Assembly (NCBI RefSeq): GCF_003674065.1
Contig: NZ_RDBE01000001.1
Coordinates: 15,111 to 79,110 of the forward strand
DNA length: 64,000 nt
Direction: 5' to 3'
Source of the DNA: Nocardioides mangrovicus
GTDB taxonomy: Bacteria > Actinomycetota > Actinomycetes > Propionibacteriales > Nocardioidaceae
In this document: positions 1 to 7,757 of the stretch, in pieces
Layout of the letters: each line of letters begins with the position of its first letter
Position numbering within the stretch: position 1 is the stretch's first letter
Notes under the pieces: generated by a model
What the model saw: the letters and a program-made list of their open reading frames with translations, nothing else
What the model was told of the DNA's origin: nothing
Databases searched by the model: none
Program-made: the position numbers and the translations under genes

Positions 1-402
1 ATGCTCGGCAGCGTCGCGCGCCGGCTCAAGCGCGGCATCGACAACAAGTTCGACCCGGTGGTGGTGTTCAGCCGCTGCCAGGACCACGTCATCCACCTGG
101 CCCGCGCCCACGTCGAGCGGCTGGTGCTCGAGGCGTTCACCGCCAAGGTCGACTCACTCGAGGACGGCGGCGAGAAGGAAGCGCTGGTGCTGCTGCGCGA
201 CCTCTACGCGCTGGAGACCATCGAGGCCGACCGGGCCTGGTTCATGGAGCACGGCCGACTCTCCAGCCAGCGCTCCAAGGCGGTCAGCCACGAGGTCGGT
301 CGGATCTGTCGCCGGGTGCGCCCGGTGGCCGAGGCTTACGTCGACGCCTTCGGGGTGCCGGTCGAGCTCTACGACGTCCCGCTGCTCCACCCGGGCGACT
401 GA
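1..402 (+). CDS. Acyl-CoA oxidase/dehydrogenase family, C-terminal fragment
   Basis: The frame is open from base 1 and ends at TGA 400-402. The ATG at base 1 is probably an internal Met, because the domain is truncated at its left end. The 133 residues look like the C-terminal helical domain of acyl-CoA oxidases: a LYALETIEADRAWFMEHGRL stretch at about residues 69-88, followed by a segment ending in the DAFGVPVELYDVPLLHPGD tail. Family members oxidise acyl-CoA to enoyl-CoA in fatty-acid beta-oxidation with FAD. The FAD- and substrate-binding regions lie outside the window, so the exact subfamily is open. The gene converges on the transporter operon, with a large hairpin between them. Confidence 0.7.
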   Translation: MLGSVARRLKRGIDNKFDPVVVFSRCQDHVIHLARAHVERLVLEAFTAKVDSLEDGGEKEALVLLRDLYALETIEADRAWFMEHGRLSSQRSKAVSHEVGRICRRVRPVAEAYVDAFGVPVELYDVPLLHPGD

Positions 403-440
403 ACGCCGGACAGCTCGAGCTCGGGTCTCGGCGCCGAGCC

Positions 441-494
441 GGTCGCTGCGCGACCTCCTCAACCACCGCCACGGCGGCGGTCGAGGAGGTGCGC
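441..494. terminator. Long imperfect hairpin between convergent genes
   Basis: A short stem GGTCGC-TGC-GCGACC (441-455) overlaps a longer interrupted one: GCGC..ACCTCCTC..CCGCC on the left pairs with GGCGG..GAGGAGGT-GCGC on the right (448-494). It sits between the 3' ends of two convergent genes, so a bidirectional terminator is the simplest reading. The first 24 nt recur at 50945-50968, also between convergent genes. Confidence 0.55.
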
Positions 495-520
495 TAGCGC
501 CGTCGCGAAACCCGCCCGCC

Positions 521-1462
521 CTACTTCGTCTTCTTGGCCAGGTCGGCGATCGAGGACAGCCCGTACTTCTGCGCGGTCTGCTTGGTGACCACGACGGCGT
601 CGGAGTCCTGGGCCTCGGCCTTGTCCAGCGCCACGAGGTTCGCCGGCAGCGCCTTGGTCAGGGCGGTGTAGACGTCGTCGGGGCTGGTGGCGCTGGCGTT
701 CTTGTCGATGTACTGCAGGATCGTGCCGGTGTACTCGGGGAAGAGGTCCAGCGATCCGCCAGCCAGCGCCGGGTAGTACTTCTCGCGGCTGCCGATGTTG
801 AGCTTCTTGGTGACCGTGGCGCCCTGGGCGGTGAGGGCGTCGGCGTAGATGTCGGCCAGCACGACGTTCTCGGGGAAGTTGGCCGAGCCGACCGTGAGCG
901 TGACGCCCTTGGCCGAGGTGCCGGTGGTGCCGAGGCTGTTGCTCGAGAGCCACTCCTTCGCCACGGCGTCGGGGTCCTGCTTCTTGTTCTGGATCTTGTC
1001 CAGCAGCTCGCCCAGGCCCTCGGTGGTGAGCTTGGCCTGGATGCCGTTGAGCACCTGCTTCACGCCGTCGGTGGCCTTGGTCTTGTTGATGATCGGCACG
1101 ATGTTCTGCGCCGCGAAGTTCGACTTGGGGTCCTTGAGGATCACGAACCCGTTGGCCTCGATCGAGGGATCGGTGGTGAACAGGTCGGCCGCGTCGATCT
1201 GGCCCCGCTTGAGCGCGCCCACGGTGACCGGGCCACCGGTGTCGGTGACCTTGTACTTGCCGAACTCCACGCCGTAGTTCTTCTTCAGGCCCGGGATGCC
1301 GTCGGTGCGGGTCTTGAACTCCGGCGGGCCGCCGAAGATGAAGCCGCCCGCGACGGTGCCGTTGGTCGACGAGCCGGAGTCCGAGCTCGACCCGCAGGCC
1401 GTGAGACCCCCGAGGGCGAGCGCGGCGGTGGCCGCGGCGACGATGAGCTTGTTGGTTCTCAT
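521..1462 (-). CDS. Betaine-type ABC transporter binding lipoprotein, circularly permuted
   Basis: Extracytoplasmic substrate-binding lipoprotein of the OpuAC/ProX family (glycine betaine, choline or carnitine class), 313 aa from the ATG at 1462; an in-frame ATG at 1474 is also possible. The signal peptide ends in lipobox LTAC with Cys23 as lipidation site. The two lobes are in reversed order. The half normally C-terminal (FGGPPEF, DGIPGLKKNYG, LFTTDP, VAKEWL) occupies residues 41-172. A Ser/Gly/Thr linker follows. The half normally N-terminal (VGSANFPENVVLADIYADAL, LNIGSRE, LFPEYTGT, AQDSDAVVVTKQTAQKYG, SSIADLAKK) occupies residues 189-311. Both halves look complete. It lies 28 nt after the permease gene, as the last gene of the operon. 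The ligand class comes from the family; the specific ligand is not known. Confidence 0.9.
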   Translation of the reverse strand: MRTNKLIVAAATAALALGGLTACGSSSDSGSSTNGTVAGGFIFGGPPEFKTRTDGIPGLKKNYGVEFGKYKVTDTGGPVTVGALKRGQIDAADLFTTDPSIEANGFVILKDPKSNFAAQNIVPIINKTKATDGVKQVLNGIQAKLTTEGLGELLDKIQNKKQDPDAVAKEWLSSNSLGTTGTSAKGVTLTVGSANFPENVVLADIYADALTAQGATVTKKLNIGSREKYYPALAGGSLDLFPEYTGTILQYIDKNASATSPDDVYTALTKALPANLVALDKAEAQDSDAVVVTKQTAQKYGLSSIADLAKKTK

Positions 1463-1490
1463 TCTCGATCTCATTTCGTGAGGGTGGGGA

Positions 1491-2240
1491 TCAGACGTTC
1501 TCTTCGACCAGGGCGGCAACCCTGCTGTCGACGGAAGTGTTCCGGTGGAAGCGGCCGCTGACGCCGCGCGAGACGACGTAGCGCTGGACCACGGCGACCA
1601 GCAGGTCGGCCACCAGGGCGAGGGCGGCGACCAGGACGCCGCCGCCGATCATCTGCGGGTAGTCCTTCTGCGCCAGGCCGTCGTAGATGAAGCGGCCCAG
1701 CCCGCCGAGGGTGACGTAGGAGGCGATGGTGGCGGTGGCGATGACCTGCAACATCGCCGAGCGGAACCCGGAGAAGATCAGCGGCAGCGCGTTGGGCAGC
1801 TCGACGCGGCCGAGCACCTGGCGGTCGGTCATGCCCATGCCGAACGCCGCGTCGCGCACCGCCGGGGAGACGTTCTGCACGCCGGCGTAGGTGTTGGACA
1901 GGATCGGGGGGATCGCCAGCACCACCAGCACGATCTCGGTGGGGATCAAGAAGCCGGCGTTGGTACGCCCGTAGAAGTGCGGGCTGATGATGACCACGAG
2001 CAGCACCAGGGCGCCGATGGTGGGCAGTGCGCGCACGGCGTTGGCGACGCTGACGACCCACGTGGCGCGTCCGGTGTGCCCGATCGCCAGGCCGGCCGGG
2101 AGCGCGATGACCAGCGCGATGACCAGCGCGATGACGCTGAACCCGACGTGGGCGCCGAGCTGGCCGAGGATGCCGGTGTCGAACGGGGTGCTGCGCCAGT
2201 GGCCGGGGTCGGTGAGCCAGCCCAGGGTCTTGAAGATCAT
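1491..2240 (-). CDS. Osmoprotectant ABC transporter permease
   Basis: Inner-membrane permease of the OpuB/OpuC/ProW type, 249 aa, which forms the transport channel with its partner permease. The ATG at 2240 overlaps the stop of the upstream permease (ATGA). The frame stays open further upstream, but that part is antisense-like sequence over the neighbouring gene. Hydrophobic segments include VGFSVIALVIALVIALPAGL, ALPTIGALVLLVVIISP, IVLVVLAIPPIL and VLVAALALVADLLVAVV. The coupling-loop EAA-like region is AVRDAAFGMGMTDRQVLGRV, followed by LPLIFSGFR. An insert between the first two segments is not seen, so topology is about six helices. The substrate is inferred from the operon. Confidence 0.88.
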   Translation of the reverse strand: MIFKTLGWLTDPGHWRSTPFDTGILGQLGAHVGFSVIALVIALVIALPAGLAIGHTGRATWVVSVANAVRALPTIGALVLLVVIISPHFYGRTNAGFLIPTEIVLVVLAIPPILSNTYAGVQNVSPAVRDAAFGMGMTDRQVLGRVELPNALPLIFSGFRSAMLQVIATATIASYVTLGGLGRFIYDGLAQKDYPQMIGGGVLVAALALVADLLVAVVQRYVVSRGVSGRFHRNTSVDSRVAALVEENV

Positions 2241-2938
2241 CGGCTGCGCACCGCCCGCCGCCACGGGGTCAGTGCTCGGTCGACCAGGAGCACGATCGCG
2301 TCGAGCACCAGCGCCAGCAGCACGCACATGACGATGCCGAGCACGATCGGCGGGTAGTAGGGCTCGGTGACCGAGAGCGTGTAGCCCTGGTCGAAGAGCC
2401 GCCCGAGGTTGTCGAGGCCGATGGTGCCGGCCACCGCGACGATGCTGACGTTGGCGACGACGGCCACCCGCAGCCCGGCGGTGATGACCGGCACGGCGAT
2501 CGGCAGCTCGACGCGGAAGAACCGGGCCAGCGGCCGGTAGCCCAGCGCCGTCGCGGCCTGCACGGTCTCGGTGGGCACCGCGCCCAGGCCGTCGGCGACC
2601 ACCCGCACCAGCAGCGAGGTGGAGTAGATCGACAGCGCGATCGGCACCTGCAGCGGCGTCAGCGGGTCGAGCCCGAGCAGCGGCGGGATAAGCACGAAGA
2701 GCGCGATGGAGGGGATCGTGTAGAGCAGGCCGGTGATCGACATCATCGGGGGATACGCCCAGGAGTAGCGGCGTGCCAGCCAGCCCAGCGGCAGCGCGAG
2801 CAGCAGCCCGACCACGACCGGCACCACCGAGAGCCAGGTGTGGTCCCACAGCCAGCCCAGGTCGGTGGCGCGGTGGTCGAGGAAGTACCCGAAGAAGTAC
2901 CAGGGCGAGGAGCTCGCGGAGTCGAGGAGGGTGAGCAT
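2237..2938 (-). CDS. Osmoprotectant ABC transporter permease
   Basis: Second permease of the same transporter, 233 aa, paralogous to the downstream one. The ATG at 2938 overlaps the stop of the ATPase gene (ATGA), which sets the start. About five to six membrane segments are visible, including LSVVPVVVGLLLALPLGWLA, SITGLLYTIPSIALFVLIPP, ITAGLRVAVVANVSIVAVAG and IVLGIVMCVLLALVLDAIVL. The ATPase-docking loop reads ETVQAATALGYRPLARFFRV. Two adjacent permease genes imply a heterodimeric channel, as in OpuB/OpuC systems, rather than a homodimer as in ProW. Confidence 0.88.
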   Translation of the reverse strand: MLTLLDSASSSPWYFFGYFLDHRATDLGWLWDHTWLSVVPVVVGLLLALPLGWLARRYSWAYPPMMSITGLLYTIPSIALFVLIPPLLGLDPLTPLQVPIALSIYSTSLLVRVVADGLGAVPTETVQAATALGYRPLARFFRVELPIAVPVITAGLRVAVVANVSIVAVAGTIGLDNLGRLFDQGYTLSVTEPYYPPIVLGIVMCVLLALVLDAIVLLVDRALTPWRRAVRSR

Positions 2939-4026
2939 CAGCCGCGCTTCTCGATCAGGTCCAGCACCTCGCGGGCGGTGACCGAGCCGACCAGCCGGCC
3001 GGAGTCGTCGACCACCACGCCGCGGCCCGACGGCGAGGACAGGCACGCGTCCAGCACCGCGCGCAGCGAGCCGCCCTGGGCGGCCAGGGTGCCGCCGCGG
3101 TAGAGCATCGCATCGGTGACGACGTCGCCCCGCTGCTCCTCGCCGGTGGGCAGCCAGCCCTGCGGCTTGCCGTCGGCGTCGACGGCGAGGATCCAGCCGT
3201 CGATCCCCGCACCGTGGCCGGGGTAGGCCGCACCGACGGCGACGCTGGGCTCCTGGTGGGTGTCGATGGTGCCGGCTCCGGTGAAGCCGAGCGCCCGGTA
3301 GCCGCGGTCGCGACCGACGAACCCGGCGACGAAGGCGTCGACCGGTCTAGCCAGCAGGTCGGCGGGGGCGGCGAGCTGGGCCAGCTTGCCGCCGACGCGC
3401 AGCACGGCGACCTGGTCGCCGAGCTTGATGGCCTCGTCGATGTCGTGGGTGACGAAGACGATGGTCTTGCCCAGGTCGTTCTGCAGCCGCAGGAACTCCT
3501 CCTGCAGCTGCTCGCGCACTACCGGGTCGACGGCCGAGAACGGCTCGTCCATCAGCATCACGGGCGGGTCGGCGGCCAGGGCCCGGGCCACGCCGACGCG
3601 CTGCTGCTGGCCGCCGGAGAGCTGCGCGGGGTAGCGCTTGGCGAAGGCCGGGTCGAGGCCGACCCGCTCGATGAGCTCCATCGCCCGGGCGCGGGCCTTC
3701 GTCTTGTCCTCGCCCAGCAGCAGCGGCACCGTGGCGACGTTGTCGACGATGGTGCGGTGGGGGAAGAGGCCGGCGTTCTGGATGACGTAGCCGATCTGGC
3801 GACGCAGCTCGTGCGCGGGCAGGCTCGCGGTGTCGGTGTCGTCGAGCCAGATGGTGCCGGAGGTGGGCTCGATCATCCGGTTGATCATCCGCAGCGAGGT
3901 GGTCTTGCCGCAGCCCGAGGGCCCGACCAGGACCGTGATCTGTCCCGAGGGCGCCTCCAGGCTCAGCTCGTCGACGGCGACGGTGCCGTCCGGGTAGCGC
4001 TTCGTGGCGCCGTCGAAGCGGATCAT
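2938..4026 (-). CDS. Osmoprotectant ABC transporter ATP-binding protein
   Basis: Cytoplasmic ATPase of the transporter, 362 aa, OpuCA/ProV-like. Visible motifs are Walker A GPSGCGKTT (about residues 35-43), Q-loop VIQNAGLFPH, ABC signature LSGGQQQRVGVARAL, Walker B VMLMDEPFSAVDP and the H-loop FVTHDIDEA. The C-terminal part of about 120 residues resembles one or two CBS modules (ending SGRGVVVDDSGRLVGSVTAREVLDLIEK), which in OpuA-type systems sense ionic strength or c-di-AMP; that role here is inferred. The ATG at 4026 is set by an AGGAGG box six nt upstream. It is the first gene of the four-gene operon and diverges from the ammonia-lyase-like gene across 125 bp. Confidence 0.92.
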   Translation of the reverse strand: MIRFDGATKRYPDGTVAVDELSLEAPSGQITVLVGPSGCGKTTSLRMINRMIEPTSGTIWLDDTDTASLPAHELRRQIGYVIQNAGLFPHRTIVDNVATVPLLLGEDKTKARARAMELIERVGLDPAFAKRYPAQLSGGQQQRVGVARALAADPPVMLMDEPFSAVDPVVREQLQEEFLRLQNDLGKTIVFVTHDIDEAIKLGDQVAVLRVGGKLAQLAAPADLLARPVDAFVAGFVGRDRGYRALGFTGAGTIDTHQEPSVAVGAAYPGHGAGIDGWILAVDADGKPQGWLPTGEEQRGDVVTDAMLYRGGTLAAQGGSLRAVLDACLSSPSGRGVVVDDSGRLVGSVTAREVLDLIEKRG

Positions 4027-4151
4027 CGAGCCTCCTGGCGGCACGGGTGTGCCCTGTCTGCACTGAGCACGAGATCCTTGCACCCGGCTCCGACACTCGG
4101 AACCCTTTCTCGTGTAACGAACTAGACAACTACCTCTGAGGAGGGGACCGG

Positions 4152-5630
4152 TTGCCCGAGCTCGACGGCTCCCATCTGAGCCTGGACGACGTCCTCGCCG
4201 TGGCCCGCCGCCGCGAGCCCGTGCGGCTCTCGCGCGAGGCCCGCGACCGGATCGCCGCCTCGCACGCCTTCGCCGCCGACGTCGCGGCCTCGCGCCCGAT
4301 CTACGGCCGTTCCACCGGCGTCGGCGCCAACCGCGACCTGGTGCTGCCCGACCCCGACTCCCAGGCGCTGCTGCTGCTGCGCTCGCACGCGACGTCGTCG
4401 GGACCGCTGCGCTCGGCCGAGCGGGTGCGGGCGATGCTCACGGTGCGGCTGAACCAGCTGGCCGCCGACGGCAACGGTGTCGATCCGGCGATCGTCGACG
4501 CGCTGGTGGAGATGACCGCCTCCGACGACCTGCCACCCGTGCGTGAGGGCGGCAGCATCGGGACCGCCGACCTGGCCGCGCTGGCCACCACCGCCCTGGT
4601 GCTGGCCGGCGAGACCGGCACGGCGCAGCACCCGGTGCGGTTCGGGGCGGGCGACGCGCTCACCTTCATGTCCAGCAACGCCGCGGTGCTCGGCGACTCC
4701 GTCCTGGCCATCGCGGACCTGACCCGGCTCGCGACCGCGGTGCCCGTGGTCGCGGCGATGGGGTTCGCCGCCGTGCGCGGCAACCCCGAGGCGTTCTCAC
4801 CCGCCGTGGAGGCGGCCTCGCCCTTCCCCGGCGTCGCGCAGGTGTGCCGGGCGATGCGCGGCCTCCTCGACGACCACGAGCGCCCCGCCCGCATCCAGGA
4901 CCCGTTCGGGCTGCGCACGCTGCCCCAGGTGCACGGCGCGCTGGTCGACGCCCTCGACCGCGCCGCCTCGGTGACGCTGGCGATGGCCGGGGCGCCCTCG
5001 GAGAACCCGATCGTCTCCGCGCGGCTGGGCGTCGCCCACCATGGCGGCTTCCACGCCGCCTACCTGGTGCAGGCCCTCGACGCGCTGGTGCTCGCACTGG
5101 CACAGTCCGCGCAGCTATCGCTGGCACGGGTGACGATGCTCGCCGAGCCCTCCTACACCGGGCTGCATCCCTTCCTCGGCGACGGCACCCCGGCGGCCAG
5201 CGGCATGATGATCGTGGAGTACAGCGCCGCCTCGGCCCTGGCCGAGCTGCGCGCGATGGCCACCCCGGCGGGGATGCAGGTCGTCACGCTCTCGCGCGGC
5301 GTCGAGGAGGACGCCTCGTTCGCCACCCTGGCCGCCCACCAGGCGCTCGAGGCCGTCGAGCGCTACCGGGCGGTGCTCGCCGCCGAGCTCGTCACCGCGC
5401 TGCGGTGCCTGCGGATGCAGGGCCGCCGCCCGGCGCGGTTGGAGCAGGTGCTGGCGGTGCTCGACGAGGCCGACGGTGGGGTCGTCGACGTCGAGGACCG
5501 CGACCTCACCAACGACCTGTTGCTGGCCGAGGGGTCGGTATGGCGGTTGGGGGAGGTCGCAGCGGGTGGCAGGGGTTTTGCCGGGCACCCGGCAAAACCC
5601 CGGGAAAACGGCGTCAATTCCGGTCGCTGA
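4152..5630 (+). CDS. HutH/PAL-type ammonia-lyase homologue lacking the MIO triad
   Basis: Member of the histidine/phenylalanine ammonia-lyase fold, 492 aa, from a TTG start preceded by GAGGAGGGG. Family landmarks are present: YGRSTGVGAN near residue 56, QDPFGLRTLPQVHGA, GAPSENPIVSA, and VEEDASFATLAAH, the counterpart of the family's QEDHVSM region. The active-site loop differs. Where the family has G-S-[VL]-G-[AC]-S-G-D-L, from whose Ala-Ser-Gly the MIO electrophile forms, this protein has G134-S-I-G-T138-A139-D140-L: one residue shorter and with no Ser or Gly. Classical ammonia-lyase chemistry is therefore unlikely; a different reaction or a binding role is possible. The last ~18 residues are encoded by a dispersed palindrome. 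It diverges from the betaine transporter operon. Confidence 0.8.
   Translation: MPELDGSHLSLDDVLAVARRREPVRLSREARDRIAASHAFAADVAASRPIYGRSTGVGANRDLVLPDPDSQALLLLRSHATSSGPLRSAERVRAMLTVRLNQLAADGNGVDPAIVDALVEMTASDDLPPVREGGSIGTADLAALATTALVLAGETGTAQHPVRFGAGDALTFMSSNAAVLGDSVLAIADLTRLATAVPVVAAMGFAAVRGNPEAFSPAVEAASPFPGVAQVCRAMRGLLDDHERPARIQDPFGLRTLPQVHGALVDALDRAASVTLAMAGAPSENPIVSARLGVAHHGGFHAAYLVQALDALVLALAQSAQLSLARVTMLAEPSYTGLHPFLGDGTPAASGMMIVEYSAASALAELRAMATPAGMQVVTLSRGVEEDASFATLAAHQALEAVERYRAVLAAELVTALRCLRMQGRRPARLEQVLAVLDEADGGVVDVEDRDLTNDLLLAEGSVWRLGEVAAGGRGFAGHPAKPRENGVNSGR
5572..5601. repeat. Dispersed 30-bp palindrome, copy 1
   Basis: Perfect palindrome with arms GGGGTTTTGCCGGG and CCCGGCAAAACCCC around a CA centre. 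It lies inside the last codons of the ammonia-lyase-like gene and is translated there as GFAGHPAKP. It shares its core with copies at 10844, 62922 and 62988. Confidence 0.9.
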
Positions 5631-5666
5631 GACGAGTTTCGTGCAGACGCCGCCCGAACCGTCCGT

Positions 5667-6167
5667 TTAGTCCAGCGGCGCCGGGGGCTGCTTGCCCTCG
5701 CGCTCGAAGGACGCCGCGATCTCGGCCTCGGCCTCGGTCCGGCCGACCCAGTCCGAGCCCTCGACCGACTTGGCGGGCTCGAGGTCCTTGTAGACCTCGA
5801 AGAAGTGCTGGATCTCCAGCCGGTCGAACTTGGAGACGTGGCTGATGTCGCGCAGGTGCTCTTGGCGCGGGTCGGTGAGCGGGACGCAGAGGACCTTGTC
5901 GTCGGGGCCCTTCTCGTCGGTCATCCGGTACATCCCGATCGCGCGGCAGCGGATGAGGCAGCCGGGGAACGTCGGCTCCAGCAGCAGCACCAGCGCGTCG
6001 AGCGGGTCGCCGTCCTGTCCGAGGGTGTCCTCGATGTAGCCGTAGTCGGCCGGGTACTGGGTCGAGGTGAACAGGGTGCGGTCCAGGCGCAGCCGCCCGG
6101 TGTGGTGGTCCACCTCGTACTTGTTGCGCTGACCCTTGGGGATCTCCACCAGGACGTCGAACTCCAC
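5667..6167 (-). CDS. ppa: Inorganic pyrophosphatase
   Basis: Soluble family I inorganic pyrophosphatase, which hydrolyses PPi to two phosphates and pulls biosynthetic reactions forward. The length of 166 aa is normal for the bacterial type. Recognisable segments are the N-terminal [17 protein letters not shown], the [24 protein letters not shown] block carrying the Mg-binding acidic residues (D-G-D-P-L-D), and [13 protein letters not shown]. The start is GTG 6167 with GGAGGG eight nt upstream. It converges with the ammonia-lyase-like gene (36 bp gap) and diverges from dacB. Confidence 0.96.
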   Translation of the reverse strand: MEFDVLVEIPKGQRNKYEVDHHTGRLRLDRTLFTSTQYPADYGYIEDTLGQDGDPLDALVLLLEPTFPGCLIRCRAIGMYRMTDEKGPDDKVLCVPLTDPRQEHLRDISHVSKFDRLEIQHFFEVYKDLEPAKSVEGSDWVGRTEAEAEIAASFEREGKQPPAPLD

Positions 6168-6244
6168 CGCGCCACCCTCCTTCGCCGGAACTGTCCGCAG
6201 TCTCCCTCACAATGGTCCGGACCCGACAATCAGCAAGGAGGACC

Positions 6245-7675
6245 GTGACCCGGATCACCCGTCGTCGCCGACGCGTCTGGCCGGGGCTGCTGCTCGACTC
6301 CCTGGTCGTGGGGCTGCTGGCCTTCGCGCTGGTCGCCTGGCACTTCGACCTCGGCACCCGGTGGGGCATCGCGCCCGACCCCCGCACCGAGCCGGCCGAG
6401 GTCGCCGCACCCGCCGGGCTGAGCCTGCCCGAGGTCCGGCCCGCGGCCGCCGTGGCGAAGCCTCAGACCGGCAGCAGCGCCTCGCCGGCGAAGGTCCGCG
6501 CGGCGGTCGACTCGCTGCTGGCCGACGCCAAGCTCGGCACGCACGTACGTGCCCTGGTCACCGATCTCGACTCCGGCACGACGCTGCTCGACCACGGCAC
6601 CGGCGACGTCACCCCGGCCTCGACCAACAAGCTGCTCACCGCCGCCGCGGCGCTTCACTCGCTGGGCCCCTCCACCCGGTTCGAGACGACGGTCGTACGG
6701 GTGCCGGGCACGCGCCGCGTCGTGCTGGTCGGGGGCGGCGACCCGTTCCTCGCCTCCACCTCGGGCGGCAAGGACTCCTACCCCAAGCGCGCCAGCGTCA
6801 AGGCACTCGCGCACCGCACCGCCGACGCGCTCAAGGCGGCCGGCGTGACGCAGGTCCGGCTCGGCTATGACGACAGCCTGTTCTCCGGGCCGGCGTTCAA
6901 CCCCCACTGGCCCTCCGACTACTTCCCGACCGTCGTGCCGTCGATCACCTCGCTGTGGGTCGACGAAGCCATGCCGAAGGGGCAGTACACCTACGTCAGC
7001 GACCCCAGCCTCAACGCCGCCCAGATCTTCGCCACCGACCTCGCCGGCTTCGGCGTCCGCACCATCGGCACGCCGGTGCACGGCAAGGCGCCGTCGGGGG
7101 CGCAGCAGGTGGCCGCGGTCTCCTCGGCGCCACTGGGGCAGATCGTCGCCCGGCTGCTGCTGGTCAGCGACAACAACGCCGCGGAGGTCGTCGCCCGCCA
7201 CGTCGGCATCAAGGAGGGTGACGGCGGCAGTTTCACCGGCGCGGTCAAGGGCGTCCACACCGTCCTCGGGCAGCTGGGCATCGGTCTCGACGGGGCCGTC
7301 CTCTACGACGGCAGCGGCCTCTCTCGCGAGGACCGGCTGCGACCGGAGACGCTGATGGCCGTGGTCCGCACGATCTCCAGTGCCCAGCATCCCGAGCTGC
7401 GCGAGGCGCTGACCGGGTTGCCGGTGGCCGGGTTCAGCGGCTCGCTGCTGTGGCGCTTCGACCACGACCCCCCGGCGGCGCGGGGCCGGGTCTACGCCAA
7501 GACCGGCACCTTGACCGGCGTCCACGCCCTGGCCGGTGTCGCCACCGATCTCGACGGCGACGTCCTCGGCTTCGTGCTCGTGGTCGACAAGGTCGCCGCG
7601 GCGAACGAGGGCTACGCCCAGGCCAAGCTCGACGCCGTCGCCGCCGCGCTGGGGTCCTGCCAGTGCCGCTCCTAG
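6245..7675 (+). CDS. dacB: D-alanyl-D-alanine carboxypeptidase/endopeptidase (PBP4 type)
   Basis: Serine peptidase of the S13 family that trims peptidoglycan stem peptides outside the membrane. From GTG 6245 (AGGAGG just upstream) it has 476 aa. An upstream in-frame ATG at 6212 lacks a ribosome site. An uncleaved signal anchor (LLLDSLVVGLLAFALVAW) follows an Arg-rich N-terminus. The penicillin-binding motifs are S126-T-N-K129, S308-D-N and K419-T-G. The spacing of about 180 residues between the first two motifs fits the large insert of PBP4 proteins. The following genes (metalloprotease, tilS) keep the usual actinobacterial order. Confidence 0.93.
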   Translation: MTRITRRRRRVWPGLLLDSLVVGLLAFALVAWHFDLGTRWGIAPDPRTEPAEVAAPAGLSLPEVRPAAAVAKPQTGSSASPAKVRAAVDSLLADAKLGTHVRALVTDLDSGTTLLDHGTGDVTPASTNKLLTAAAALHSLGPSTRFETTVVRVPGTRRVVLVGGGDPFLASTSGGKDSYPKRASVKALAHRTADALKAAGVTQVRLGYDDSLFSGPAFNPHWPSDYFPTVVPSITSLWVDEAMPKGQYTYVSDPSLNAAQIFATDLAGFGVRTIGTPVHGKAPSGAQQVAAVSSAPLGQIVARLLLVSDNNAAEVVARHVGIKEGDGGSFTGAVKGVHTVLGQLGIGLDGAVLYDGSGLSREDRLRPETLMAVVRTISSAQHPELREALTGLPVAGFSGSLLWRFDHDPPAARGRVYAKTGTLTGVHALAGVATDLDGDVLGFVLVVDKVAAANEGYAQAKLDAVAAALGSCQCRS

Positions 7676-7745
7676 GCCGCCTGGAGGCCCGCTCGCGGCC
7701 CGCTGCTGCAGCGGTCGAGGGGGCGCCGGTCTGGTCGCCGGTGCG

Positions 7746-7751
7746 TAGGGT
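7746..7751 (+). promoter_or_regulatory. -10 box for a leaderless transcript
   Basis: TAGGGT ends six nt before the ATG at 7758 and no Shine-Dalgarno sequence is present, so transcription would begin at about the start codon. Confidence 0.45.
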
Positions 7752-7757
7752 CGAGGC

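Noticed and set aside
1-3. ATG at base 1 as a true start
   Set aside because: The encoded protein begins in the middle of the acyl-CoA oxidase C-terminal domain; the window edge simply falls at a Met codon.
2241-2849. N-terminal extension of the 1491-2240 permease
   Set aside because: The extra ~200 codons overlap the neighbouring permease out of frame and are low-complexity; ATG 2240 overlaps its stop as ATGA.
4027-4151. Riboswitch upstream of the transporter or the ammonia-lyase-like gene
   Set aside because: The 125-bp divergent region shows ribosome sites but no recognisable aptamer pairing.
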